From assembly GCA_023428065.1 (NCBI GenBank), contig JAEYZI010000069.1:1-64000 (forward strand): a stretch of DNA of 64,000 nt, given 5' to 3'. The position numbers and the translations under genes were made by a program. This document shows positions 33,827-43,252 of the stretch, one piece after another. The first letter of the stretch is position 1. Every line of letters starts with the position of its first letter. This DNA comes from Actinomycetes bacterium (lineage in GTDB: Bacteria > Actinomycetota > Actinomycetes > Actinomycetales > Microbacteriaceae). The notes beneath the pieces are model-generated. The model ran no database searches. It saw only the letters and a list, made by a program, of their open reading frames with translations, and was not told the DNA's origin.

Positions 33827-35314
33827 ATGGAGCACGCGCCTGAGCGAGGTGCAGGCACCCCGTCGTCGGGCGGGGGCGACCCCGACACGCGGTTCTTCGG
33901 CCAGCCATGGGAGCTCGTCCACATCTTCGGCGTCGAGATGTGGGAGCGCTTCAGCTTCTACGGCATGCAGGGCATCCTGCTCATCTACATGTACTTCACC
34001 GTCGCCGAGGGCGGCCTCGGGATCGACCGCACGGTCGCGACGGGCATCGTGGGGGCGTACGGCGGCACCGTCTACCTGTGCACGATCCTCGGCGCGTGGC
34101 TCGCCGACCGCGTGCTCGGCTCCGAGCGCGTGCTGTTCCTCTCGGCGATCGTCATCATGTGCGGTCACATCGCCCTCGCGCTGCTGCCGAGCGTCTGGGG
34201 GCTCGGCGTCGGCCTGCTGCTCGTGGCCGTCGGCTCCGGTGGACTCAAGGCCAACGCGACGGCCGTCGTCGGCACGCTCTACGCGCCCCGCGACGAGCGC
34301 CGGGATGCGGGCTTCTCGATCTTCTACCTCGGCATCAATCTCGGCGCCTTCCTCGGGCCGCTCATCACGGGGCTGCTGCAGACCTCGCTCGGCTTCCACT
34401 GGGGCTTCGGCGCCGCCGCGGTCGGCATGGCGGCGGGGCTCGTGCAGTACTCCTTCGGCCGACGAACGCTGCCCGCCTCCTCGCGGGTCGTCGCGAACCC
34501 GCTGCCGCGCAATCGGGTGGGCCTCGTCGTGGGGGTCGCCGTGGCGGGTGTCGTCGTGCTCGTGGCGCTCGTGATGCTCGGTGTCATCCGCGCCGACAAC
34601 CTCGCGGGCGTCGTCATCGTCGTCACCGCCGTCGCGGCGGTCGCGTACTTCATCGTCATCATCTCCTCGCGCGCCATCTCGGGCGACGAGCGCTCGCGCG
34701 TGATCGCGTTCATCCCCCTCTTCGTCGTCAACGTGGGCTTCTGGTCGCTCTACCAACAGCAGTTCACGGTGCTCACCATCTACTCCGACGAGCGGCTCGA
34801 CCGCGACATCTTCGGCTGGGAGATGCCCATCTCGTGGGTCAACTCGATCAACCCGATCTTCGTGATCGTGCTCTCCGGTGTCTTCGCCGCCATCTGGACG
34901 CGCCTCGGCTCGCGCCAGCCGCCCGCCCCCGTCAAGTTCGCGGTAGGCGCGATCGTCATGGGCGGCGCGTTCCTGCTCTTCCTGCCGTTCGCGAACGGCG
35001 CCGCGAACTCCACGCCCCTCCTCGCGATCGTCGGCATCCTGTTCGTGTTCACCGTCGCCGAGCTCTTCATCTCCCCGCCGGGGCTCTCGGTGACCACGAA
35101 GCTCGCGCCCGCGAAGTTCCACACGCAGATGGTGGCGCTGTACTTCCTGTCGGTGGCGCTCGGCACCTCGCTCGCCGGGTGGCTCGCGGGGTTCTACGAA
35201 CCCACCGACGAGGTGCCGTACTTCCTCGTGCTCGGCCTCGTCGCCGCCGCCCTCGGCGCAGCGCTGTGGCTCGGCGCGAAGCCCGTGCTCGCGCTCATGC
35301 GCGGGGTGCGGTGA
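33827..35314 (+). CDS. POT-family proton-dependent oligopeptide transporter
   Basis: A 495-residue symporter with about 14 membrane spans. The proton-coupling motif E-x-x-E-R-F-x-Y is present as EMWERFSFYGMQGIL (about residue 37). The PTR2 signature region FSIFYLGINLGAFLGPLI lies near 165. It imports di- and tripeptides. ATG 33827 is preceded by TACCCT at 7 bases. The 140-base divergent region is shared with the alpha-galactosidase operon and has a CCCCC/GGGGG hairpin at about 33788-33803. Confidence 0.93.
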   Translation: MEHAPERGAGTPSSGGGDPDTRFFGQPWELVHIFGVEMWERFSFYGMQGILLIYMYFTVAEGGLGIDRTVATGIVGAYGGTVYLCTILGAWLADRVLGSERVLFLSAIVIMCGHIALALLPSVWGLGVGLLLVAVGSGGLKANATAVVGTLYAPRDERRDAGFSIFYLGINLGAFLGPLITGLLQTSLGFHWGFGAAAVGMAAGLVQYSFGRRTLPASSRVVANPLPRNRVGLVVGVAVAGVVVLVALVMLGVIRADNLAGVVIVVTAVAAVAYFIVIISSRAISGDERSRVIAFIPLFVVNVGFWSLYQQQFTVLTIYSDERLDRDIFGWEMPISWVNSINPIFVIVLSGVFAAIWTRLGSRQPPAPVKFAVGAIVMGGAFLLFLPFANGAANSTPLLAIVGILFVFTVAELFISPPGLSVTTKLAPAKFHTQMVALYFLSVALGTSLAGWLAGFYEPTDEVPYFLVLGLVAAALGAALWLGAKPVLALMRGVR

Positions 35315-35345
35315 GCCCGGCCCGCGCGCGCGTGCGACGGACGTC

Positions 35346-36602
35346 GTGAGCGCCGCGCCGCCCGCATCCGGCGCGCTCGCCCGGCGCCTCACGCTCGCCG
35401 ACGCCGTCGTCATCGGCCTCGGATCGATGATCGGCGCGGGCGTCTTCGCGGCGTTCGCGCCCGCTGCGCAGGCCGCGGGCGGCTGGCTGCTCGCGGGACT
35501 CGTGGTCGCCGGGTTCATCGCCTTCTGCAACGCGATCTCGTCGGCGCAGCTCGCGGCGCAGTACCCGACCTCGGGCGGCAGCTACGTGTACGGGCGCGAG
35601 CGCCTGGGGGAATGGCCGGGGTTCGTCGCGGGATGGTCGTTCGTCGTGGGCAAGACGGCCAGCTCCGCGGCGATGGCCCTCACCTTCGCCGCCTACGCCG
35701 TGCCGGATGCATGGGTGAAGCCCGTCGCGATCGTCGCCGTCGTCGCGCTCACCGTCGTGAACGCGCTCGGGGTGACGCGCACGGCCCTCGTGACCCGCAT
35801 CCTCGTGGGCGTCGCCCTCGTGGCGCTCACGGTCGCGGTCGTGATCGGCTTCGCCCACACGGGGGCGTCGGCTGCCGAGCCCGGAACCGATCCGACCCCG
35901 TACGGCGTGCTGCAGTCGGCCGGCTTCCTGTTCTTCGCGTTCGCGGGCTACGCGCGCATCGCGACGATGGGCGAGGAGGTTCGTGATCCTGCGCGCACGA
36001 TCCCCCGGGCCATCACGACGGCGCTCACGGCCGTGCTCGTCGTCTACGCGCTCGTCGCGGTGTCGGCGCTGCACGCGATCGGACCCGCGGGGCTCGCGGC
36101 CGCATCCGCCCCCCTCGACGCGGTCGCCGCGACGAGCGACGCCGCGTGGCCGGGCGTCGTCATCCGGATCGGGGCGGCGGCCGCCGCGCTCGGGGCGCTG
36201 CTCGCGATGATCGCCGGCATCGGGCGCACGAGCCTCGCGATGGCGCGCACGCGCGACCTGCCGGGGTGGTTCGCCGCCGTGCATCCGCGGTTCCGCGTGC
36301 CGTATCGCGCCGAGCTCGCGCTCGGCGTCATGGTGTGCGTGCTCGTCGCCGTGAGCGACCTGCGGGGCGCGATCGGCTTCTCGAGCTTCGGCGTGCTGCT
36401 CTACTACCTCGTCGCGAACGCGTCCGCCCTCACCCAGGACGCATCCCACCGCCGCTATCCGCGCGCCCTCGCGGTCGCGGGGGCGATCGGCTGCGTCGTG
36501 CTCGTGGCGACGCTGCCGCCCGTCTCGATCGCAGCGGGCGCGGCCGTGCTCGCGGTGGGGCTCGTCTACCGCGCCGTACGGCTGAGGCTCGCGCGAGGCT
36601 GA
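35346..36602 (+). CDS. APC-family amino acid permease
   Basis: A 418-residue transporter of the amino acid-polyamine-organocation superfamily with about 12 spans. The unwound TM1 binding loop is GLGSMIGAGVFAAFAPAA (about residue 23), followed by the conserved YPTSGGSYVYGRERLGEWPG (about 77). The substrate is unknown. The start is GTG, 31 bases after the peptide transporter, with which it may be co-transcribed: peptide uptake beside amino acid transport. Confidence 0.9.
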   Translation: MSAAPPASGALARRLTLADAVVIGLGSMIGAGVFAAFAPAAQAAGGWLLAGLVVAGFIAFCNAISSAQLAAQYPTSGGSYVYGRERLGEWPGFVAGWSFVVGKTASSAAMALTFAAYAVPDAWVKPVAIVAVVALTVVNALGVTRTALVTRILVGVALVALTVAVVIGFAHTGASAAEPGTDPTPYGVLQSAGFLFFAFAGYARIATMGEEVRDPARTIPRAITTALTAVLVVYALVAVSALHAIGPAGLAAASAPLDAVAATSDAAWPGVVIRIGAAAAALGALLAMIAGIGRTSLAMARTRDLPGWFAAVHPRFRVPYRAELALGVMVCVLVAVSDLRGAIGFSSFGVLLYYLVANASALTQDASHRRYPRALAVAGAIGCVVLVATLPPVSIAAGAAVLAVGLVYRAVRLRLARG

Positions 36603-36643
36603 GGTCCTCCCCGCACGCCGGGCCCGCGTGGCATGCTCTCGCT

Positions 36644-37294
36644 ATGACGGAGGAGGCCGCGGCGCCGGACCGCCCCCGCGCCGTGTTCCAGGCGGAACGC
36701 GTGGGGGCGTTCATCGACGCCGTCGTCGCGATCGCGATGACGCTGCTGATCCTCCCCCTCATGGAGAGCGTGAGCGACGTGGCCGACCTCGGCGAGAACA
36801 CGGGTCACTGGTTCGTCGAGCATCAGCAGCAGCTCGTGAGCTTCGTGCTGAGCTTCGTGATCATCGCGATGTTCTGGATGTTCCACCATCGCCTGTTCGC
36901 GGGGGTGGAGGCGGTGACGATGCCGCTCATGTGGCTCATCGTCGGCTGGCTGCTGACGATCGTGTGGCTGCCCGTCGCGACCGCCATCACGGGCGTCATG
37001 TCGGGGTCCGACAAGCTCGCGAAGATCGTGTACGTGGGCAGCATGATCGCGACCTCGCTCTTCTCGCTCGCGATCCGGCTCACGCTGCGGCGGCATCCGG
37101 AGCTGCACCGCCACCCCACGCCGTACCTCACGGCGGGGATCGCCGCCGACCTCGCGTCGACGTTCCTGTTCGCCGCCTCGCTCGCCGTCGCCCTGTTCGT
37201 GCCCGCGATCGGGTACTACGCGCTCTTCCTCATGCTGCTCACGCCGATCGTGCAGCGGCTGCTCATGCGGCTCGCGCCCTCGGCGGCGCGCTGA
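36644..37294 (+). CDS. TMEM175-like (DUF1211) membrane protein
   Basis: A 216-residue protein with about six spans. It begins with AERVGAFIDAVVAIAMTLLI, a variant of the R-x-x-x-F-S-D filter-helix motif of bacterial TMEM175 potassium channels, with Ile in place of Ser. HHRLFAGVEAVTMPLMWLI is the second family block. Potassium conduction is likely but not certain given the changed motif. ATG 36644 follows CATGCT by exactly 6 bases. It converges with the UbiB-like gene 15 bases away. Confidence 0.85.
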   Translation: MTEEAAAPDRPRAVFQAERVGAFIDAVVAIAMTLLILPLMESVSDVADLGENTGHWFVEHQQQLVSFVLSFVIIAMFWMFHHRLFAGVEAVTMPLMWLIVGWLLTIVWLPVATAITGVMSGSDKLAKIVYVGSMIATSLFSLAIRLTLRRHPELHRHPTPYLTAGIAADLASTFLFAASLAVALFVPAIGYYALFLMLLTPIVQRLLMRLAPSAAR

Positions 37295-37309
37295 CGGCGC
37301 CGTGGTCCG

Positions 37310-39010
37310 CTAGCGCCGCCGCCACGTCATCACGAGGTACAGCAGCGGGAGAACCGACGCACCCATGAGCATCCAGCCGAGCACCTCGTCGCCGCCGCGG
37401 CGCAGCAGGGCGCCCGAGAACAGCAGCGCGGCGAAGACGATCGCCGTGATGAGACGCCGCAGGGTCGACTCGATCGCGGCGATGCGCCGCTCGACGCCGG
37501 GCGCCCGGAACGCGACCTGGCCCCGTTCGATGCGCGTCGCGAGCTCGTCGAGGCGCCGCGGCAGCCGGGCGACGGTCGTGGCGTAGCCGAGCGCCTGCTG
37601 CCCGATCCCGCGCAGGTCCCGACTCGAGCCGAGCAGCACGGTGCGCGCGAACGGGTCGACGGCATCCCACATGTTGAAGCGCGGGTCGAGCGCGCTCGTG
37701 ACGCCCGAGACGAGGGAGATCGTGCGGATGAGCAGCAGGAAGTCCTCCGGAAGCTGGAACGGGAGCGCGCGTATCGTCTCGCCGAACTCGCGCGCGAACG
37801 CCTCGAGCTCGCGCGGGTCGACGGCACGCAGTTCCGCGACGCCCATGCCCCCGAAGCGGTCGAACGAGGTCGCCATGGCGCGCTCGAGCTCCTCGGTGTC
37901 GGCTCCCGGCAGCAGCACCCCGAGCCGCTCGAGCGAGGCGATGAGCGCCCGGCTGTCGCGCGCGACGACGGCGAGGATGAACTCGCGCAGCCCCGCGCGG
38001 AGGGTGTCGTCGATCTCGCCCATCATGCCGAAGTCGACGAACGTGAGCCGCCAGGGCACCTCGGCCGACCGCACGGGCGTCACGAAGATGTTGCCGGGAT
38101 GCGGGTCGGCGTGGAAGAACCCCGCGACGAAGATCTGCTGGAAGGTGGCGCGGGCGAGCTCCTGCGCGACGGCGATCGGGTCGATGCCCGCGGCCCGGAG
38201 CGCCTCGACGTCCGTGATCTTGATCGCGGTGACGTCGGCGAGCGTCAGCACACGCAGGGTCGTGCGCTCCCACACGACCTCGGGCGCGGCGATGCGCGGG
38301 TCGCCGTCGAAGTCGGCGCGGAACCGCACCGCGTTGCCCGCCTCGTGCAGGTAGTCGATCTCGGCGAGACTCGTCGTGGCGAACTCCTCGACGAGCGCGG
38401 GCGCGTCGACCCGCGACGACACGAGCCGGATGCGCGAGAGCCGGCGGGCGACGAGGCGCAGCGCCGTGAGGTCGACGGCGACGACCTCCGCGATGCCCGG
38501 GCGCTGCACCTTGACGACGACCTCGGCGAACCCCGCGTCGTCGGCGATGGCGGGCGAGAGGCGCGCGCGGTGCGCCTGGCCGAGGGAGGCTGCGGCGATC
38601 GCGACGGGGTCGAACCATGCGTAGGCGGCGTCGAGCGGCATGCCGAGCTCGGCCTCCGCCTGGGCGCGGATGCGGTCGAACGGCTCGGCCGCGACCTCGT
38701 CCTGCAGTCCCTCGAGCTCGTGCGTGACCTCGGGCGGCAGCACGTCGAGGCGGGACGACATGAACTGGCCGACCTTGATCATGAGTCCGCCGAGCTCGAC
38801 CGCGAGGTCGTGGAATCGCTGCGCGGCTCGCGCCATCCGCACGGGCCGCGTGCGATCGGCGATGCCCCGCACGCCGAGGCGCGGCAGCACGAGCTCGAAC
38901 CACCACAGCTGCACGAACATGCCGGTCGCGAAGCGCATGATGCGCCGGTAGCGCCCGCGGAGCTGCCGTTCGTCGGGAGGCGCGGGCGCGCCGGCGAGCG
39001 GCTGCGGCAT
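37310..39010 (-). CDS. ABC1/UbiB-family atypical kinase
   Basis: A 566-residue member of the AarF/ABC1/UbiB family. The signature KxGQ is in LGGLMIKVGQFMSSRLDVLP (about residue 73), the A-rich loop in IAAASLGQAHRARL, and the metal/catalytic part in AGFFHADPHPGNIFV. Two membrane helices close the C terminus. Family members use ATPase or kinase activity in isoprenoid lipid metabolism. It lies 4 bases downstream of a PadR regulator gene and is evidently in its operon. Confidence 0.92.
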   Translation of the reverse strand: MPQPLAGAPAPPDERQLRGRYRRIMRFATGMFVQLWWFELVLPRLGVRGIADRTRPVRMARAAQRFHDLAVELGGLMIKVGQFMSSRLDVLPPEVTHELEGLQDEVAAEPFDRIRAQAEAELGMPLDAAYAWFDPVAIAAASLGQAHRARLSPAIADDAGFAEVVVKVQRPGIAEVVAVDLTALRLVARRLSRIRLVSSRVDAPALVEEFATTSLAEIDYLHEAGNAVRFRADFDGDPRIAAPEVVWERTTLRVLTLADVTAIKITDVEALRAAGIDPIAVAQELARATFQQIFVAGFFHADPHPGNIFVTPVRSAEVPWRLTFVDFGMMGEIDDTLRAGLREFILAVVARDSRALIASLERLGVLLPGADTEELERAMATSFDRFGGMGVAELRAVDPRELEAFAREFGETIRALPFQLPEDFLLLIRTISLVSGVTSALDPRFNMWDAVDPFARTVLLGSSRDLRGIGQQALGYATTVARLPRRLDELATRIERGQVAFRAPGVERRIAAIESTLRRLITAIVFAALLFSGALLRRGGDEVLGWMLMGASVLPLLYLVMTWRRR

Positions 39011-39014
39011 CCCG

Positions 39015-39527
39015 TCAGTCCTCGGCGAGGATCGCGTAGAGCGTGCGCCGCGCCTCGTCGATCGCCGCGACGGCGCGCTCCGTCTGCTCGGGCGTGCCGC
39101 TCTGGGCGATGGCGGCGGCCGCCTGCGCGAGCCGCATGCCGGCCTTGGGCAGAGCCATGCCGCGTTCTACGCGGTCGCGGGCCGACTCGGCGTCCGCCTG
39201 CGGCTCCGTCGCGGCCTCGGCGGTGGAGCGGCCCGTCTCGGTGAGGCGGTAGAGCTTGCGCTCCCCCACCTGCTCCGCCTCGACGAGCTGCTCGTCGACG
39301 AGCAGCTGCAGCGTCGGGTAGACGTCGCCCGGGCCGGGCTTCCATCCGGTGCGCTCCTCGATGGCGCGGATGATGCGGTAGCCGTGCATGGGCTCGTCGA
39401 GCAGCGACACGAGCACCGCGGTGCGGATGTCGGGGGGCTCGCGGCGTGCGCCCGCGGCGGCGAGCGTGTCGCGGAGGCCGTCGACGGCCTGCCAGAGGTC
39501 GAATCCGTGTGAAGCCGATGCGCGCAT
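39015..39527 (-). CDS. PadR family transcriptional regulator
   Basis: A 170-residue regulator with a PadR winged helix: AVLVSLLDEPMHGYRIIRAI, then the DVYPTLQLLVDEQLVEAEQV wing region and KLYRLTETGR. A C-terminal helical dimerisation domain follows. It is likely to repress its own operon with the UbiB-like gene. ATG 39527 is preceded by GAGGAT at 5 bases, which may act as -10 or ribosome site. Ligand unknown. Confidence 0.92.
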   Translation of the reverse strand: MRASASHGFDLWQAVDGLRDTLAAAGARREPPDIRTAVLVSLLDEPMHGYRIIRAIEERTGWKPGPGDVYPTLQLLVDEQLVEAEQVGERKLYRLTETGRSTAEAATEPQADAESARDRVERGMALPKAGMRLAQAAAAIAQSGTPEQTERAVAAIDEARRTLYAILAED

Positions 39528-39590
39528 GGGGGATCCTCTCGACGGTGGGCATCACCCTACGCCCCGCTCCCCCCGGATATGCAGGGAGTT

Positions 39591-40760
39591 TCAGCTCGCG
39601 GGCGGGCGCAGGGCGCGGGTGATCGCGAATGCGACGGCGGGGACCGCGAGGCACAGCAGCACGGCGATGCGCAGGGTGCTCAGCTGCGCGATCGCGCCGA
39701 CGAGCAGGGGCGAGGCGAGAAGCCCCACCCGCATGAGGGTTGCGGCGATCGCGAGGCCCGTGCCGCGTCCGAGGCCCGGCGCGCGCTCGGCCGCCGCCAT
39801 CGCGAGCGGGATCATGGGCGCGACGCCGAGCCCCACGAGGGCGAAGCCGACGACGACCGCGGCCTGCGCGGGGATCGCGGCGACCGCGAGCACGCCGAGG
39901 AACGCGGATGCCGCGCCGAGCCGCACGGTCGCGACGGCGCCGACGCGGTCGACGAGTCGGTCCGCGGCGAAGCGCCCGAGGGTGAGCGCGGCCATGAGCG
40001 CGACGAACGGGAGCGCGGAGCCGGCGATGTCGCCGCCCGCCTCCTGCACGAGGAAGACGCCGCCCCACGTCGAGCCGAGGTCCTCGAGGAACGCGCCGAT
40101 GACCGCGAGCCCGCACGCGGCGAGCAGCACGGCGCTCAGTAGGCGCGAGCGACCGGATGCCGCGGCCGGCACGTCGTGCGCGACGGGCTCCGGGAGCGCG
40201 AGGGTCCCGAGCGCGACGAGGCTCCCGACGACGATCGCGCCGCCCACCACGGCGAACTGTAGGCTCGCGGGAACGCCGAGCTGCAACGCGCCGAGGCCGA
40301 CGAGCCCGCCCGCGATGGCGCCCGCGCTCCAGGCGCCGTGCAGGCCGTTGATGATCGACCGGCCGAGGAGCCGCTGCACGTCGAGGCCGTGCGCGTTGTT
40401 GCCGACGTCGCCCGTGGCATCCGCGAACCCGATCACGAAGAGCGCCGCAGCGAGCACTGCGGGGTGTCCGACGAAGCCGACCCCCACGAGCAGCAGGCCG
40501 AGCGCGGTCGAGGAGCCGACGGCGACGGGGATCGCGCCGAGCCGCGCGACCATCCGTCCGGCGATCATGCTGCCGAACACGGAGCCGATCGGTCCGCACG
40601 CGACGACGAGGCCGAAGCCGAGCTCGTCGAGCCCGAAGGCGTGCTTGAGCTCGGGGTAGCGGGTGGCGATCGAGGCGAAGACGATGGCGTTGGCGACGAA
40701 GAGCGCGGCGACGCCCCACCGGGCCGCGGACACTCGACGCACCGTTGTCGGGTGGGTCAC
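39591..40760 (-). CDS. MFS transporter
   Basis: A 389-residue 12-span major facilitator. The sequence begins with ARWGVAALFVANAIVFASIA. The loop GRMVARLGAIPV (TM2-3) and FADATGDVGNNAHGL in TM4-5 resemble the YbjJ/Bcr-like subfamily seen in high-GC actinobacteria. The substrate is unknown. GTG 40760 follows TAGCCT by exactly 6 bases; this -10 sits within the 9-base gap and the end of the upstream monooxygenase gene. Confidence 0.88.
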   Translation of the reverse strand: MTHPTTVRRVSAARWGVAALFVANAIVFASIATRYPELKHAFGLDELGFGLVVACGPIGSVFGSMIAGRMVARLGAIPVAVGSSTALGLLLVGVGFVGHPAVLAAALFVIGFADATGDVGNNAHGLDVQRLLGRSIINGLHGAWSAGAIAGGLVGLGALQLGVPASLQFAVVGGAIVVGSLVALGTLALPEPVAHDVPAAASGRSRLLSAVLLAACGLAVIGAFLEDLGSTWGGVFLVQEAGGDIAGSALPFVALMAALTLGRFAADRLVDRVGAVATVRLGAASAFLGVLAVAAIPAQAAVVVGFALVGLGVAPMIPLAMAAAERAPGLGRGTGLAIAATLMRVGLLASPLLVGAIAQLSTLRIAVLLCLAVPAVAFAITRALRPPAS

Positions 40761-40769
40761 CTCGTCAGG

Positions 40770-41984
40770 CTAGCGGCGCGCGAAGTCGGGGGCGTGCTCG
40801 GGGCGACGGCCGACCGCGAGCAGGCGCGCGGGGATCCCCCGCAGGGCGGGGAGCCGGTCGAGCAGCCCGACGAGGGCGCGCGGCGGCTCGAGCCCCGCGC
40901 CCGCCGCGACGACCCGTCCGAGCCCGAGGTGCAGCACGCGCTGCAGTCGCTGCGTGAACACGGCGGCGGAGGCGCGGCGGCGCTGCACGGCCGCGAGGTC
41001 GCGTTCGACGAGGGTGCCCTCGAGCAGCGGCCGGGCGAGCATCGTCGCCGCCGCGACGCCGTCCTGCACGGCGAGGTTGACGCCCACCCCGCCGACGGGC
41101 GACATCGCGTGGGCGGCGTCGCCGATGCACAGCAGGCCGTCGAGGTGCCAGCGGCGCAGCCGGTTGAGGGTCACGTCGAGCAGCTTGACGTCGCCCCACT
41201 CGAGACGGGATGCCGCATCCCCCGCCGCGGGGATCGCCTTCGCCGCGGCGCGCCGGAGGCCGTCGATGCCCTCGGCGCGGAGCCCGGCATCCGCGCCCTT
41301 CGGGATGAGGCACCCCATCTGCACGTAGCCGGCGCGCGGGATCACGATGAAGAGCCGGCCGTCGGCGGAGGTCGGGAGCACCGACTCGTCGACGGGGGCC
41401 GCGGTGTCGAGCCGGAACCACCAGAGGTCGAACGGCACCCGGAACGCGGTGACCGCGAGGCCCGCCTGCTCGCGCACGCGCGACCAGCGTCCGTCGGCCG
41501 CGATCGTGAGGTCGGCGCGCAGCTCGCGCTCCCCCTCGGGCGTGCGGAAGCGCACTCCCGCGACGCGCGCACCCTCGCGCACGAGCTCGGTGAACTCGGC
41601 GTTCCGCAGCAGGCGGAAGCTCGGCTCGCGCTCGCCCGCCGAGGCGAGGATGTTCAGGAAGTCCCACTGCGGCGCGAGCGTGATGTAGGGGTACTTCACC
41701 TTCAGCCGCGTGAGGTCGGCGACCGTGATGCTCTGCCCGCCCTCGGTGCGCGCCACCAGGCGCCGGATCTTGGCGTGCGGGATGGCCGTGAACTCGTCGA
41801 GGAGGCCGAGCTCGTCGAGCAGCTCGAGGGTCGTCGGGTGCACCGTGTCGCCGCGGAAGTCGCGCAGGAAGTCGCCGTGCTTCTCGAGCACCGTCACCTC
41901 GACGCCCGCGCGCGCGAGGATGAGCGCCGCCATCATCCCCGCGGGGCCGCCCCCGACGACGACGCACGTGGTCCGCTCGGTCAT
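40770..41984 (-). CDS. FAD-dependent monooxygenase (PHBH/UbiH-type)
   Basis: A 404-residue group A flavoprotein hydroxylase. The dinucleotide fold is CVVVGGGPAGMMAALILARA near the N terminus, and the second FAD motif is CIGDAAHAMSPVGGVGVNLA (about residue 290). No substrate can be assigned. ATG 41984 is chosen over a 178-residue upstream extension because CAGGAT lies exactly 6 bases before it and the extension overlaps the DUF3237 gene out of frame. An efflux-type MFS gene follows at once. Confidence 0.92.
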   Translation of the reverse strand: MTERTTCVVVGGGPAGMMAALILARAGVEVTVLEKHGDFLRDFRGDTVHPTTLELLDELGLLDEFTAIPHAKIRRLVARTEGGQSITVADLTRLKVKYPYITLAPQWDFLNILASAGEREPSFRLLRNAEFTELVREGARVAGVRFRTPEGERELRADLTIAADGRWSRVREQAGLAVTAFRVPFDLWWFRLDTAAPVDESVLPTSADGRLFIVIPRAGYVQMGCLIPKGADAGLRAEGIDGLRRAAAKAIPAAGDAASRLEWGDVKLLDVTLNRLRRWHLDGLLCIGDAAHAMSPVGGVGVNLAVQDGVAAATMLARPLLEGTLVERDLAAVQRRRASAAVFTQRLQRVLHLGLGRVVAAGAGLEPPRALVGLLDRLPALRGIPARLLAVGRRPEHAPDFARR

Positions 41985-42040
41985 GCGGTCATCCTGCCAG
42001 CGCGCCCGCGATCGACGCGCCCGATCAGCGCGCTCCCGCG

Positions 42041-42478
42041 TCAGCGCGCGTCGACGGCCCAGTAGCCGAGCACGACCGTGGTGCCCGCGTCGGTCTCCTC
42101 GACGTCGAGGCGGCCGACGAGCACGGCGTCGTTGAGCCACGCGTAGCGCGAATCCCCGGGCGCCTCGATCCGCAGCGAGGTCACGCCGACGCGACCCGCC
42201 GCGCGGTCGGCGATCACCCCCTCGTTGAACACCGAGAGCAGCACGCCGTCGTGGGTGCGGATGAGGTAGCGGGCCGAGACGGTCTCCGAACCGTCGGTGC
42301 GCGCGAGGTTCCAGTCGGCGCCGAGCGGCACGACCTCGCCCGAGATCGCGTCGCCCTCGACGACGCCCGAGGCGATCGGGATGACGCGCCGGCGCCCCTC
42401 GGGCACCCGCCCCACGTCGAACGGTTCGCCGATGCCCACCCGCACCCGGGCCAGCAGGGTCAGTGCCAGGTCGTCCAC
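42041..42478 (-). CDS. DUF3237 family protein
   Basis: A 145-residue beta-barrel-type protein of the DUF3237 family. Typical segments are GRRRVIPIASGVVEGDAISG, LGADWNLARTDGSETVSARY and LIRTHDGVLLSVFNEG. The biochemical role is unknown; members often sit beside hydroxylases and dehydrogenases, as here. The start is GTG 42478; GAGGAG lies 13 bases upstream, a long spacing. Divergent from the membrane gene at 42555. Confidence 0.88.
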   Translation of the reverse strand: MDDLALTLLARVRVGIGEPFDVGRVPEGRRRVIPIASGVVEGDAISGEVVPLGADWNLARTDGSETVSARYLIRTHDGVLLSVFNEGVIADRAAGRVGVTSLRIEAPGDSRYAWLNDAVLVGRLDVEETDAGTTVVLGYWAVDAR

Positions 42479-42554
42479 GTCGTCTCGGCCTCTCCTCGGG
42501 GTCCCGCGTTCCGCGCAACCCTAACGCTCACCCGACGTGCGAGAGAATGGAGAC

Positions 42555-43157
42555 ATGACCTCCGCTGAGCGCGCCGCCGACCGCGCTCGTCGCGCGCGCC
42601 ACGGTCTCGTCGCGTCGACCTTCGCGACCTTCGTCGCCCTCCTGTCGCACGTGCTCGCGGGAGGCGGATGGCCGGGCTGGCTCGGGCTGCTCGCTCCGTG
42701 GGTGCTCGCGACCGCCGCATCCGTGCTGCTCGCGGGTCGCCGACCGTCGCTCGTGCGGATCGGGCTCTCCGTCGCGATCAGCCAGGCGTTCTTCCACGCG
42801 CTCTTCGTGCTCGGGAGCCCCGCGGTCTCGGGTCGGCCGTCGGGACACCACCACGCGGCCGCCGCTACCCTCCCCGTCGCGGGCGGGCAGGCGGTCGACG
42901 CGTCGATGTGGTTCGCCCACGCGCTCGCCGCCGCCGTGACGATCGCCGTGCTCTACCGCGCGGAGCGGATCTGGGCTCTCCTGCAGCGGCTCGCGCGCAG
43001 CCTCGGCGACTGGTTCCGCCGACGCGCGAGCGTGCTCTCCCCCGCGCACGTCGCGGCCGCCCCGCGCCTTCCCGTCGACCGCGCCTGGCCGATCCCGGCC
43101 GGTCTGTTCCCCGCCACCCTCCGGCGCCGCGGCCCGCCCTCGCTCCTCGCGGCCTGA
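42555..43157 (+). CDS. His-rich membrane protein of the copper cluster
   Basis: A 200-residue protein with about four spans (for example residues 20-40, 45-65, 70-90 and 115-135). An external HHH stretch lies in SGRPSGHHHAAAATLP between spans 3 and 4, and a basic cytosolic tail follows. I do not recognise the family. Its place in front of CopC, PCuAC and DyP genes and its histidines suggest a role in copper handling. ATG 42555 is chosen over ATG 42537: GAGAAT lies exactly 6 bases upstream. Confidence 0.82.
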   Translation: MTSAERAADRARRARHGLVASTFATFVALLSHVLAGGGWPGWLGLLAPWVLATAASVLLAGRRPSLVRIGLSVAISQAFFHALFVLGSPAVSGRPSGHHHAAAATLPVAGGQAVDASMWFAHALAAAVTIAVLYRAERIWALLQRLARSLGDWFRRRASVLSPAHVAAAPRLPVDRAWPIPAGLFPATLRRRGPPSLLAA

Positions 43158-43252
43158 ACCCGCCGACGCCCGTCGGCGGGGTGTCCGTCGTCGTTTCCGC
43201 GACGGGAGGTTCCCGCGCGCCCCGGGCGCGCTGGACGGAGGAAGGAGCACCC

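Noticed and set aside
42537..42554. Earlier ATG (42537) for the copper-cluster membrane protein
   Set aside because: ATG 42555 has GAGAAT at exactly 6 bases; the extra six residues have no ribosome site or promoter.
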